From contig NC_046679.1 in NCBI RefSeq assembly GCF_009870125.1, forward strand, positions 2,232,001 through 2,296,000: DNA of 64,000 bases. The letters run 5' to 3'. The notes under the pieces were generated by a model, which made no database searches, was not told the DNA's origin, and saw nothing but the letters and a program-made list of their open reading frames with translations. The position numbers and the translations under genes are program-made. Shown here in pieces: positions 1 to 11,516 of this stretch (position 1 is its first letter; every line of letters begins with the position of its first letter). Origin of the DNA: Drosophila pseudoobscura. Taxonomy: Eukaryota; Arthropoda; Insecta; Diptera; Drosophilidae.

Positions 1-1
1 A

Positions 2-217
2 GGATTTAATGATGTTCCCATCAAGTTCAAGTACTCGGTGTCGGCGAATTCGCAAAAAGGATTTTCGGTTTTGTTACGAGAACAACAAAATCCTTTCATA
101 TGTTTCAAGAACCCTTCATATTTCATCATGTCACAAAGTCAGAGACACTTGAGAGTGGCCAGAAGTGTCTATTGTCGCCAGATCTCTTGTCCATTCCAGT
201 TCCACGTCTGCCACTGA
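2..217 (+). other. Open frame at the left edge, unrecognised
   Basis: A frame is open from the window edge to a TGA at 215-217 (71 codons) with no in-window start. It could be the last exon of a gene lying to the left, because its first 40 codons are not obviously low-complexity. I recognise no domain in it. An overlapping minus-strand frame is also open here, so chance is a good explanation. Confidence 0.12.
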
Positions 218-375
218 TCCTCTTCAAGCGTAGGTGAGCGCACGAGCCGACTATAGGGTGCTCCCTATGACTAAGCAGATCTCGAGATTCTGGAACTGAT
301 GCGCTTAACTCTTTGACTTTGTTTCGGCCAAGAAGATCAGCCCGAGCTGAGACCAAGACAACTTTGAACATGGCC

Positions 376-381
376 TTTATT
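376..381 (-). terminator. Poly(A) signal AATAAA of ND-20L
   Basis: The plus strand reads TTTATT, so the minus strand has AATAAA about 42 bases past the ND-20L stop codon. This is a normal distance for a short 3' UTR. Confidence 0.5.
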
Positions 382-422
382 TGAGTTGATCTTTTACACG
401 ACTAAAACTAAATTCGATCGGT

Positions 423-1058
423 TTACTTGCGGTACCACATCTGAAGGGTACGCATGCGGCGCACCTTCTTCTGCAACTGCAGAAGGCCGTACAGCAGGGC
501 CTCGGCAGTGGGCGGGCATCCAGGCACGTAGATGTCCACTGGGACAATCCGGTCGCAGCCGCGCACCACGGAGTAGGAGTAGTGGTAGTACCCGCCGCCG
601 TTGGCACAGCTCCCCATCGAGATGACCCAACGCGGCTCCGGCATTTGGTCGTACACCTTGCGCAGGGCCGGCGCCATCTTATTGGTCAGCGTTCCGGCCA
701 CGATCATCACGTCCGTCTGACGGGGCGAGGCGCGAAAGACCATGCCAAAGCGGTCCATGTCGTAGCGAGGGGCTGCAATGTGCATCATTTCGACGGCACA
801 GCAGGCCAGGCCAAAGGTCATCGGCCACAGGGACCCCTTGCGGCCCCAGTTCAGCAGATCGTCCAGTCGGGCCAGCGTCCACTCCGACCAGGAGTTCTGG
901 TTCCGTCCGAAAGGAGAGTAGCCCCGCTTGGCCGGCTTCTGGCGGACGTCATCGTACACCGGCATGGTCTTCTGCTCACGAATCCAGAGAGAGCCGACAG
1001 CCGGTCCACGGGGCAGCAGCATCACTGCATTCTTATACATTTTGAGGGAGCTAAACAT
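423..1058 (-). CDS. ND-20L: NADH:ubiquinone oxidoreductase 20 kDa subunit (NDUFS7/PSST-like)
   Basis: This single uninterrupted frame encodes 211 residues. It is the NDUFS7/PSST subunit of mitochondrial complex I, which holds iron-sulfur cluster N2 next to the ubiquinone site. The expected cluster ligands are visible: adjacent Cys86-Cys87 in the LACCAVE motif, Cys151 in GSCANGG and Cys181 in PGCPP. The basic N-terminal stretch before about residue 35 suits a mitochondrial targeting peptide. The ATG at 1056-1058 opens the whole conserved protein. Drosophila has two family members, ND-20 and ND-20L. I chose ND-20L because this copy has no introns and because of its neighbours (Ptp99A, Trc8, Spase12). 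All key residues are intact, so nothing suggests a pseudogene. Testis-biased use of ND-20L is remembered family knowledge and is not visible here. The paralogue choice is less certain than the family. Confidence 0.9.
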   Translation of the reverse strand: MFSSLKMYKNAVMLLPRGPAVGSLWIREQKTMPVYDDVRQKPAKRGYSPFGRNQNSWSEWTLARLDDLLNWGRKGSLWPMTFGLACCAVEMMHIAAPRYDMDRFGMVFRASPRQTDVMIVAGTLTNKMAPALRKVYDQMPEPRWVISMGSCANGGGYYHYSYSVVRGCDRIVPVDIYVPGCPPTAEALLYGLLQLQKKVRRMRTLQMWYRK

Positions 1059-1299
1059 TCTGCTGGATATTGAAAGTAATAATTTGTTATTTAGTCGGGA
1101 CTTTGAAAGAATTCTCTTACATTTTACTGCTTGCGTTATTTGTTACGAGTTTGACTGGGGTTTTACTACGTACGGAACACAGATTTGTGAGAATAGATAG
1201 ATACGAATCGATTGAGTCAAGTTTTAAAGGTCACTAGATTGTCACAGCCTATTATTAAACAATTTCTTTCCTTTTCCTAATTTTTCCAATCACACAGAA

Positions 1300-1584
1300 C
1301 TAGAGATGGGCTCGGACCCTTTTTTTTTAGGGCCGGAAATCAAAAGCTCCAAAAATATCGACTACACTATCGATATTTCGCATACAGTGGCCATATGAAA
1401 AAAAGAACCAAGTTATCCAAACTAATATTGAAAAAGGCGATGCAATTATCGTCTAGTAATTAATGTTTCATGTTAATCATTTCCATTAGGTCTCCAGCTG
1501 GTCTCAAAAAAATACTAGTGAGCTAAACTCACACTCAAGTCTAGTGGAATACTAGAACGGCCAGGAAGCCCTGCCCATCTCTAG
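1300..1584. mobile_element. Short inverted-repeat element with CTAGAGATGGGC ends
   Basis: CTAGAGATGGGC at 1300-1311 is exactly inverted as GCCCATCTCTAG at 1573-1584. That is a 12-bp terminal inverted repeat around 285 bp with no open frame. I see no clear target-site duplication. The size and ends suit a MITE, perhaps of the hAT superfamily. A shorter element with the same CTAGAGATG core lies at 5652-5812. Confidence 0.5.
1368..1375. promoter_or_regulatory. DRE-type motif TATCGATA upstream of ND-20L
   Basis: This exact palindromic DNA-replication-related element lies about 310 bp upstream of the ND-20L start. It is typical of Drosophila housekeeping promoters, where DREF or BEAF-32 binds. 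It sits inside the inverted-repeat element at 1300-1584, so a promoter role is only a possibility. Confidence 0.35.
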
Positions 1585-4500
1585 AATCATCAAAAATGTG
1601 AACTTGTAATTAAAATTCTTTCTAAGTATCTCCTCTCCTTCTTTGTCCCCTAATCACCATTATAATGAACACCTATACATTGTAAATATGTACAACCATT
1701 CGGCGTTAAAATCAATCCAAAAACTTGAACACTCAGAGGCACTGGGCCTGGGCGGACAGCGAACAGGAATCGTTAGACTCATAAATACGCATGAAGCATC
1801 CATTCATACAGCATCCCATCCCAATCCCGTCCCAGCGAGATCTTTTAAAGGAAATTATTAGCTGATTGCAGCAGCAGCCCCCGCTACCTTGGAGCAGATG
1901 GATCCGCGCGGAGCTTACGCAATCGATTCACGGACTCATTACGGAGGCGAAGACGGAGCGTCACCGATTCATGGAGTCATGGCGCTGGCGCAGCTGGCGT
2001 CAATACCCAGAGCCAGTTATTTTATATATATAAATATATGGTTTTTTTGTGGCTTTTAATTAACGCTTTTGCACAATGCTTGTCTAATTACGCCTATGGT
2101 GCCAGAGGCACGACAACAAAACGGCACAGACTACTAAATCATCAATATTGTCAGCAGCCGCAGTGGCAGTGGCAGTCGCAGTGGCAGCCACAAGCAGCAG
2201 CAGCTGGCAAAGAATCCTTCAGGATGAGAGCAATAGAAAAACTGTTGGCTGGCAGACAACGACAACAGCAACATCAAGCAGACAGCAGAGGGTAGAGGGT
2301 AGATGGTGGACGGCAGACGGGGAACACATTTACCGACTACGATCATCGCATGGCAATTAGGCATTGGCTGCATTTGATGCATCATTAATTGAATTAAATT
2401 TGCATTTAAATGTGCACCTATCCTCTGTATCCTATGTATGAATGGGCTAGAGGGGTTCCCATTCCCATTCCCAGCCACCAGCCACCGTCCACCATCACCA
2501 GGGCATCTCTCTCGCTGGATGGTTCCCGGCTCCCAGCTCCCAGTTCCCAGTCAACCCGTCTGCCCTGACAATAGGCCCGCTGATGAAGTCATATCGAAGC
2601 CAAGTTTGTATCGACTACGCATTGCATTGGGAACGCGGTGAAAATGCCAATTTAAAATGGCTAAAATAAATTGACCAACCGACCGACCGGCTATCCAACG
2701 CAAAATAGACTATCATCAATTTAAAATCAATATGTCACATAAATTGGAAGGGAAATCAACGCCAAAAGCCGCAAACAATATTGGCAAGGAAAATGTGAAA
2801 AAAGGGAAGAGAAGAGCGAGCGAGAGAGAGAGAAACAATCAAATAAAATAAATAAAATAAAATAAAGGAAAAACAAGAAGAAAAGGCTGGCCTCGATGAC
2901 CGAAACTTGGGATACACTTTCGGAACGATCGATGTATTGGAAGCATGACTTGGTGATCCCCAAAATAAAGGTTTAATAGATAGGATAGGTGCTTATATCT
3001 ATGCCATATACCTTATATCAAGTGGAAATCATGAAGCCCTCTGTGAGAGTACATCAAAAATGGACAAAGGCACTGCAGAGTCCAGTGCGATTACTTTGCT
3101 ATAATTCGTCGTCATCGCTGCTGCTGCTGTTGCTGCTGCTGCTACTGTGGCTGTGGCTGTGGCTGACATCGTCGCTTGGGTTTTATTGGCCACTTTTGGC
3201 CACATCAGCGACAACGATGAGACAAGCGAGCGAGCTTCCTGTCCCCTAGCCGAACGTAGGATGTGCTCCTCTTGGACAACTTGCCATTATTATGCGCATG
3301 TTGCATTGCATTGCATTGTTGCTCTTGGCCGGGCTTTGGCTCTGCGGACTGCCTCTGACTCTGACTCTGAGTCTGACTCTGACTGTGGCTCTCTGGTTGT
3401 TGTTGCCGGATTTGTCAGCGATCCTCAAAGTGATAAAAATTGCTCGTAAATCCTTAACGAGTGGAACTAACACGCGCTGGCTCGCTCACTAACCAAAGTT
3501 GCACCACTTCACCTACCCAGGGCACCCGTACCCGTACCCGTACCCGTACCCGTACCCCATCAGCAGATCACCAGCACTCTCTCCTCCCTCCCTGACTTCC
3601 CTACACCACATTTGTCTTTTTAGTGAACTCCTAAAACAACATGCCAAATGGAACAATGGCCGATCCAGCGACCGAAATGGACGCGCTCATCTCTTGATCT
3701 GCATTGTTAGCAGGAACAGGAGCAGAAGCAGAAGCAGGAGCTGTGCCAGTGGCAGTGGCAGCAACAGGAGCTGCAGAGGCATCATCGAAACAGACTGCTC
3801 TCCAATTTCATTGTGACTCTGGACTCTTTGCATTCGGCAGAACTCACACCAGTGCGAGGGGCCAGTTTATGCACACCAAACACCAAATTGACTCCATTAA
3901 ATTCCAATTGTCCCAATGTTCTTCAACGGAGCTGCGACTGGAGCGGAGTGGAGCGGAGTTCAGTGAGGACTGCTGCAACATTGTATGGGGATTGCTGTCA
4001 AAAGTGTGCTAAAAAACATTCTCCCACATGCGTAGCTCAAGGTTGAACTCTTCATGGATCCGAATAGATCATTGGCCAGAGATTAACCTTTGCCAAATGG
4101 CAAAGCCGCACTTATTCCTTGGCTCTTCCTCATAGAGAACTCAACTTCATGGCATTCCTCGGCCTGGGAACGTGGGTGTCCGTCCTTCCGCTTCAACTTT
4201 CGTTTAATGGGAATGAATAAATGTAATATATTTTCCCAAAAAGTTCCCGACATCGTAATTATCCCCACATGCTACAGGTTCAGATAAAGAACAATTAAGC
4301 CTTAATGTCCTCCCCATAAACACTAATTTAACAGCTCCACACGAAGCCCAGAAACTAAAGTTAGTGGTACCGAATCAGATCGAAACCATATGGTGGTCAA
4401 CCAATTAAAGATGCAAAAGACAAAAGACCCAAAGAAACCAAATCGAAGGAAAACCAACTGACAATAAAATCAACAAATTTTCGTATTTAACGATCGGCAA

Positions 4501-5651
4501 ATTAACATACATTTACACATGCCCCACGTAACCGGGGACAGAGTCGGAGACTGGGGCTGGGGTTGGGGCTGGGGCCGGGGCCGGGTGCTACCAAAACAAA
4601 CGGGTTTCGAGGCAGGCCACCGTCAGTCAAAGCAATCGACCACCCAGATCAAACACAGGGAGAGGGAGAGAGAGGGAGAGAGACACTCGTACAGGCCCCT
4701 CTCCACCCATGACTACGCTTTATAAGTAGGTGTTGACAGTTCGTTATAATAATAACTACTTTAAAATAAAGCCCCGACCCAGAGCCGATAATTAATTACG
4801 AACGATTAATGACAATGTTATCTAAGCGCATGACAAACGCCGCGGGAGCAGCGGCAGGCGGACGGACAACCCGACGAACGGACGAATGCCTCCACTTGTC
4901 GGGCGTTTCGCTTGAGTTCAGATGAGTTCAAGCAGTGCGAGGGCGTGGCAAGCGGCTGCCTGCTGCTTTCGACTAACTGTTCTGCTTAATTTGCGAATGA
5001 TTTGATAAACGAACGTCTCCATTTTCGTTTCCATACCCTAACAGAGGGCATTGGGACTTTGAGCAGATCTTTGCTATAGGCATTTCCGAACCAGAGGATA
5101 TCAAATACTTCGGCCTCTACTTCGCTTTCTTTTCACATAACGGTATTGGCCACCCAATCGGCGGGGGGAACCGGGCTAAGCGGCGGCGACTGCTTTGAAC
5201 TGCTTGCTCTTGTTGTGGTCGCATGTAAAACACACAAAATCCTTTTAATACATAATGTCGTAAGAACATCACTTACCCCTGGACCATTTGTATTTGCTCT
5301 CTGTCTACGAAACACACATATTTATGTTTCATTTTTTACCGCACTTTCACTTCGCCGCTCTCTCTCTCTCCCCCTCTTGGGCCACACCACCACCACCACT
5401 TTGCTCCGGCGGATAATTAATGTGCGCCGCGACCCGCACCCGGGCCCGGAGTGTCCCTAAGTAGGGTGCGTCCCCTCCTAATACATAATTACGTTGTTTC
5501 ATTAACAGCATTAGCGGCGATAATATTTCACTCGCACTCGCATCGGAGGAGCTGCATCTTGAAGTGGAGGTGTCGTCTGCCCTGCCGCTGGTCTCCTCCG
5601 TGATTTATCGGCATTAGGCGCATCGTTTAAATGCCTATCGGTGGGTGGCAA
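1585..5651. other. Intergenic, AT-rich blocks and microsatellites
   Basis: I find no supported gene here. The tract has simple repeats (CTG and TGGCTG around 3117-3172, ACCCGT at 3524-3557, GGAGAG-like runs near 4665). It also has AT-rich blocks with TAATTA and ATTAAT homeodomain-type cores, notably around 4784-4825. Frames of 60-110 codons occur but are made of these repeats. A regulatory role is inference only. Confidence 0.4.
3524..3557. repeat. Microsatellite, (ACCCGT)n
   Basis: Five and a half direct copies of the hexamer ACCCGT lie head to tail. It is a simple repeat in intergenic DNA. Confidence 0.85.
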
Positions 5652-5812
5652 CTAGAGATGCACGAAATGCACTTTTGATATATCCTATTCGTAGGCATAA
5701 AGGCAGAAATAAACTATCCCAAGAGATCCTCCACTAGGGCATGTTCAAATGCTAATGCTCCCCATATTTTAGTCCCAACATCGAACTGAAAATCTCACGG
5801 TCTCATCTCTAG
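5652..5812. mobile_element. 161-bp inverted-repeat element with CTAGAGATG ends
   Basis: CTAGAGATG at the left edge is inverted as CATCTCTAG at the right edge. The interior is non-coding and AT-rich. The same nine bases end the 285-bp element at 1300-1584, so the two probably belong to one MITE family. No target-site duplication is evident, so the boundaries are approximate. Confidence 0.35.
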
Positions 5813-8800
5813 CGCTCTGCATTCACGCGTTATGGATTATTAATGCAATGGGTTGTGAACGGGCAGACGTGGCGGCATTGATCATGCTCCCCGTGAAGTC
5901 TTCTGTGTGTGTGTGTGTCTCTGGCTTTTTTTTTCAGATTTTGGGGCGCAAAACGTACTAATGCAATCTCAAGTATGTGCGACACGCTGGCTAGGGTAGC
6001 AGCTTCAACATGTGGCCGTGGTGCTGATGACGATGAGGAGGGTGTACCCTCTCGAATCCACTCGTAGATGAGTCTGAGGGACTGTGGAGGGGGCGGGGGC
6101 CTCTGTCGAATTTATGTGCAGCGGCATGTTGCCATTGGCTTGCCGCTTGGTGGCAAGTTCTCGCACGCATTTAAATACCTAATAAAAGTTACACTTGAAA
6201 ATTAATGAGCAGCATTTCAGAGACAGCATTTATGGAACACGACAAAGTGACAACACTTGAATTAAGTTGTTCCCATCTCCCCAGCACCAGTCCCAGGCCC
6301 AGCACCAGTCCCAGGCCCAGGCCCAGTCCCATCTCCATCTCCATCTCAGGATCCAGCTACAGTTCCAGTGCCAGTGCCAGCTCTCTTTCTGATCGTCTTT
6401 CAGATGTCACTCCATGGCATTGCCATTCCACGCCTGTCTCTGGTCTCTGGTCTCTGGTATCTGCTCTCTGGGCCAGACTGTGCTGCGCGCCTTGCCGAGA
6501 TTTCGTTTTAGTTGGTGTAATAAATTTTGTGGTTTAATGGGGCGGGCGTTTGTCGACGTCAGTGGCTGCTGCATCGAGCGGCTCCTGCTGCCGCAGCAGC
6601 GGCATGACTCTGAAGTTTTTCACTTTGATATTCGAGCGTCTATTAATGAAAACGTCGCGCTGCAGTGGGGCGGCCTTTTTTGGCCTATTTTATAGGGCAC
6701 ACTTCCTTTTTTAATGCACTCCAGCGAACCATCGAGCCATCGAATGAGGGAACGTCTTAAGCCAGAGTAAAGCACATAAACGATGCCATTAAAGTGACAA
6801 AAATTGACACTAATCATGCTTGGGTGCCACGTAAAGGGGTGGCCGACCATTTGTTTTGGGGGCCACAGCAGGCAGACCCAGACCCAACATTTTGTAGCGC
6901 TGTCATGTTCAGGACGGGTCCATAATTTATGTATCAACACTAAGAGATCGTTAGTGCCAGACAGGGTCAGTGCTGCCACAGCAGAAAAAATCCAGCCCTT
7001 AATGAACCAAAAAGGGCCAATAGGCATAAAAGGGATTCATGGATACAAAAATTCAATTTTGATTAAAATTGGTAAGAAACAAATTTTATACACATGCAAA
7101 TTTTGTAATTACTGAGACCATATTTAAATTGAAAATGATTCGCTAATAAATTAGTGAAGCTTAAGCCAAGAATGTGTGTATTCCGCCGAGGTATTCCCTC
7201 GGACAGCTATCGATACCTGGCTCGAGCCCAATACCAACACCAACACCGACACCGACACCACCCATACCCAGTCGACACCATCGCTAAACGCACCAAAGTA
7301 AATTGTTCGATTAATTGGATTTTAACAGCGACAAGTAGCCGCCAGGACAGGGCAAGAAAAATAAATACAAAAAAAAAGAGTGCCAGAGCGGGAGGGACTG
7401 AGAGAGGGCCGGGCAGGGGCAGGGGCCGGGGCCAGAGACAAAAAGCCAGCATTCCCAAGCAGCTAAAACAAACCTGAACTCTTGTTGGCCAAGGCAGTGG
7501 CAGTGGCAGCAGAGAAAAACGAAATAGAGATGAATTTACAGCTACAAATCGCTTGATCAGTCAACATTTTAGCTACGTCTAATTGTCAGTCAGTCAACCA
7601 CAGCCACAGACGGACATGGCATGGACAACCGACAACCGACAACCAACAACCGTCATCGTCAACGAGAAAACGAGAGAGAGAGACTACAGCGACGGCGACG
7701 AAGACGGCAAAAAGAGGCCCCAAAGTTGAATTTTTATTGTTGTCACAGCAATTTCAATTGGTTCGATGAGCATTCCAGCATAGCGGAGAGAAAGAAAGAC
7801 GGCAACAGAAATCATCGACCAGAGAGAGAACAACAAAAACTGGCTTAGACGAGCCAGAGTCAGAGCCAGAGCCAGCGTCTTTGCTGACAAGACGTTGGAG
7901 ACACAGCTCCATCATCGATATTATGTCGCTGGCAGACGATTAATGATTGCCAAGGTGAAGATCTCATCGGCATCGGCATCGGCCAGCAGTTTCTTATTGT
8001 GTACTGGTACAGATTCGAGTATCTGTGTATCTGAGCTGGTCTTTGTCTTCTATCTGCAGCACTGCTCAATGTCAGTCATGGAGTCGGCTCGTCAGTCCGT
8101 TCGTCAGTGTCGCCAAGAGCCAAGAGCCAAGTCGGGCTAAGGCCTAAGGCCTGGACAACGCAACTATATAGCAAACGTCTCTCTCCCCAACACTTGGTAT
8201 TTATGCCAATTAGTATGAAATTTCTTACGTGCCCGCAGAAAGCAGACAGCAGCCAGAAGCCAGCAGCCAGAGATCCACAGATCCAGCATCAGAGCAGAGC
8301 CAAGACCCACTCCAGTTCCCAGTCCTCATCACAAACCATCGCATTGCCTGCCGTCTTCTACTGCTACTGCCAGTGGCACTGCCACTGCTACTGCCACTGC
8401 TTCCGCTTAAACTGGTCCAGTTTTATTCCACGATTTCACCCTAACACAAAACCAACAGCAATCGCCGTGCCGTGCCGTCTCTTATTGTCTCTCCGCGGGC
8501 TTAGCGCCATTTTTGTCGCGCTTTTCAGCCTTCAGACTTTGGGCTAATCTGAGTGCTTAAATCGGCCCGGAGGCTAAAATATTTTGTATTTAATTTGCTG
8601 GCCGCCTGGTTTTTGGCAAATATGCGATACCCGATACCCTACACTCCAGCCACTGCCAGCAGTTAATCCCTCAACTCCAATTAAGTTTAACCAGTTACTT
8701 ACTTGTGCTTCCACCCATGCTGCCCGAATTGGACAAATTTCCAGTACAATTTTCCGCCCAGTAGCAAGTGTGACTCGCACTCGCTCTGGCACCTGCCTCG

Positions 8801-11092
8801 TTAGGCGGTGGCTGTAATTGAGCAATTATTCATTCAAATGGATTGCCAATTTCGCCAACAAGCCGACCAGCCAACCAGCCTACCAAAAGAGCTCCTAAAT
8901 CCCCGGGACCGCCCCATTGTCCCAATGCCCCAAGAGGCAATTTGGCGGCAACGCATTGCCATCGAACTGCAATTGCGATTGCAATTATAAAACAATCACT
9001 TGTCGGGCTAGGCGGCTCCCGGTCGCCACCTTTAACGGCTCCCCATTATTTTCGTATTCCTTCCTTTTTTTCCAGCTCCAGTCGTGGTTTTTTTTGTTGT
9101 TGATTTGGGCGGTGGCGACGGCAACGGCGGCCACGCAAATTGTGCTTACTTAATAAGTCGTACAACCTGCTAATGTGAGCAATTTACCAAAGGAACGCGC
9201 TCCACCCGACTACCGGCTACCGGCTACCGACTACCGGCTACCGGGTTGGGCAAACAGAACAGAACAGAACAGGCTTGAGGTGGCTCCTCTCTTCTGTGGC
9301 ACTTCTTTGCAGTTTGTAGTCCTCGCGCATGCGCAACTGCGATTGCAATCAGCAGGAAGGCAGTGCCAGACTCAGACCCAGAGCCGCATCCACAGCCAAA
9401 GCCAGGAGGAGACAGAGCCCAGGTCCGATCCAGACCAGACCAGACCAGACCAGAGTGTGTGAGTGCGCACAATAAAAAGGTGCGAGCTTAAAGAATTTAT
9501 GGGCCAGCCTTGGCCAAGTCGATAAGCCGAGAGCTGCTCGAGTGCAGAGTCTCAGAAGTAAAACAAAGTCGCTGGGACAGCGCACCTAATTATTATAAAT
9601 AAACCAATCGAACAATAAAGATCTGCTGGCCAACTTTCCACGAAATGTGCACAGTGGCCATAAGAACTTAATCGCAAATGAGATTCCAGGCCAAGCCGGT
9701 AAGGCCAAGCTCCAAGCCCGAGTACGACCAGGCCAGGACCAGTCCGCGGGTCGGACCAGAGGCCGAGACTGGCAACGCCATCGATAACACAATCGATGAT
9801 GAGGCGGCGGCCGCGAGCCCCATTCACAGCCCCAGTTGGGGCTAACAAGCGTTTCTGCTCGGCTCGGTTCGGTTCGGGTCGCCTCGATTTGATGGGGCAG
9901 CCAGTCGGCTGGATTAATCGCTGACATGGACCCATGGAGGAGACGATCGGCGATCGACGATCGAGAAGAGACCCAAAAAGTCCAGGCTTCGGGCCGCAGA
10001 TAACGCTCTGACGTAGTTAAACATATTGTAATTGCTGCGCTGCCGTTTGCCGAAAACGGGTTTCCGTCTCCATCTCAAGCTCCAGCGTTGCCCGGCTCGG
10101 CCCGGCCCGCGGTCCTCTGGTCATTGTTTTGGGACTGGCTTCTGTATCGGGCCTTAGCATCAGATTACCACTCTATGTGCAGACAAAGGCGCAGCAGCCA
10201 ATAAATGGAAGGCGTCGTTGTCGTCCTCAACCTCGTCCCATCCCCAATCCCCAGTCCCCAGTCCCCATCCTCGACCTCTTTGTCTGCTGACTGTGGCTGT
10301 TGTCGTTACGGCCTTTGATTTTTGTGGATCAGCTCTGCACAGTAGCCGTTCGATAATTTGCTATGGCATTCCAAGTGTATGTCTCCTTATCCCGCATGTC
10401 AATCAAGCTCCTAATTATTCTCCGAATGCAAAAGATAATTGGCCCTCGTTTTTGGGGTGCTACGGCCACGGCCACGGCCACGACCATGGCTAAATCAATT
10501 TCACTATAAAATACGAGACGAGACGAGACAGTTCTGCAGAGGCAATTATGACAAACCGGAATCTGAATTGCGAATATGGAGCAAGATCATCCAATTAAAT
10601 CGGAAAGGAATAAGAATAAGAAAAGGGATCGCAGCAAGGATTCTTCTTCAATGCAATCTTCGATCGATCCATCTTTTCGGGAGCAGTATTGTGAGTAATT
10701 CATTTGAGCTTAAAGAACTAACCTCGTCTGTTCCCTATCTTCCAATGGCTGCTCCGCCGATTTCCCGTAGGAGATTGGAGCTGGCTCTTCCGATCACTAC
10801 TGCGATCCGCAATCGTCCCAACATTGTGTTTGCTTAACTCTTATCATCTATAAAACACTTACCTCACAAACGCCTTTGTCTAGCAATCACAATCAGATAG
10901 CCTTATCTGTCATATTGGCTTTAAAAAATTCGCTGTTTTGACCGAGTTCCAGCCGAACCATAAACATTTCATTTCCCCTTGCAATTTGTTTAGAGAAGAT
11001 CATGGGTCGCAGTACTAGTTTATTTTTAGGTCACGCAAAATACTGAAATATGAATCCTAAAGTGAACACCTTTTGAAGATTTTTGTGAGTAT
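5813..11092. other. Intergenic tract with low-complexity sequence
   Basis: I see no gene with convincing protein features. There are many tracts of short direct repeats, such as CCAGTGCCAGTG near 6368, CACCGACACC near 7240, CTACCGG near 9209-9245 and CCAGACCAGA near 9430. AT-rich islands with TTTAAAT or TAATTA cores alternate with them (near 6170-6200, 8810-8830 and 8985). Open frames of up to 146 codons here are repeat-driven and overlap frames on the other strand. Confidence 0.4.
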
Positions 11093-11100
11093 TACCAGAT
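11093..11100. repeat. Left target-site duplication of the hAT element
   Basis: TACCAGAT directly precedes the terminal repeat and recurs exactly at 13783-13790. Eight bases is the standard hAT duplication length. Confidence 0.9.
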
Positions 11101-11179
11101 TAGTGTTGTGTTGCTCATGAGTGAGTGAACAAAAAAGAGTTGTTCACTTAAGTGAGCAACTGAACATGTTCCTTCCAAG

Positions 11180-11395
11180 TTGTTCTTTTTTGTTCACTTG
11201 TTCTTTGTTGTTCACTTGTTCTTTTTTGTTCACTTGTTCTTTTTTGTTCACTTGCTCTTTTTTGTTCACTTGTTCTTTGTTGTTCACTTGTTCTTTTTTG
11301 TTCACTTGTTCTTTGTTGTTCACTTGTTCTTTTTTGCTCACTTGTTCTTTGTTGTTCACTTGTTCATTTTTACTCACTTGTTCATTTTTACTCAC
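11180..11395 (+). repeat. Left subterminal array, twelve 18-bp units
   Basis: The unit is TTGTTCTTTTTTGTTCAC, repeated twelve times without a gap. Several units carry TTTGTT instead of TTTTTT, one begins TTGCTC, and the last two read TTGTTCATTTTTACTCAC. Because 18 is a multiple of three, long frames stay open on both strands. These are by-products, not genes. Confidence 0.95.
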
Positions 11396-11516
11396 TTTTT
11401 GCGCAATTTTACTCCTCAAAGGGCTTTTTGCGATCTGGTAGCTTTGCTTATATTTGCGTTTACTTCACACTTTTTATATTACGGGCAAAGCTGTTTACAA
11501 TTTTGAAAAATTCACT

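Noticed and set aside
582..1073. 163-codon plus-strand frame
   Set aside because: It is the antisense shadow of ND-20L.
2038..2295. 85-codon frame with a hydrophobic start resembling a signal peptide
   Set aside because: After about 25 codons it becomes CAGTGG-type simple repeat of the kind seen in all frames across this region. There is no further support.
11180..11395. Regular repeats that could suggest a CRISPR array
   Set aside because: There are no spacers, the units are contiguous, and the array lies inside a transposon in a eukaryotic genome.
11121..11506. Overlapping frames of 91-108 codons on both strands
   Set aside because: They translate the 18-bp subterminal array of the transposon (repeated six-residue words) and have no other content.
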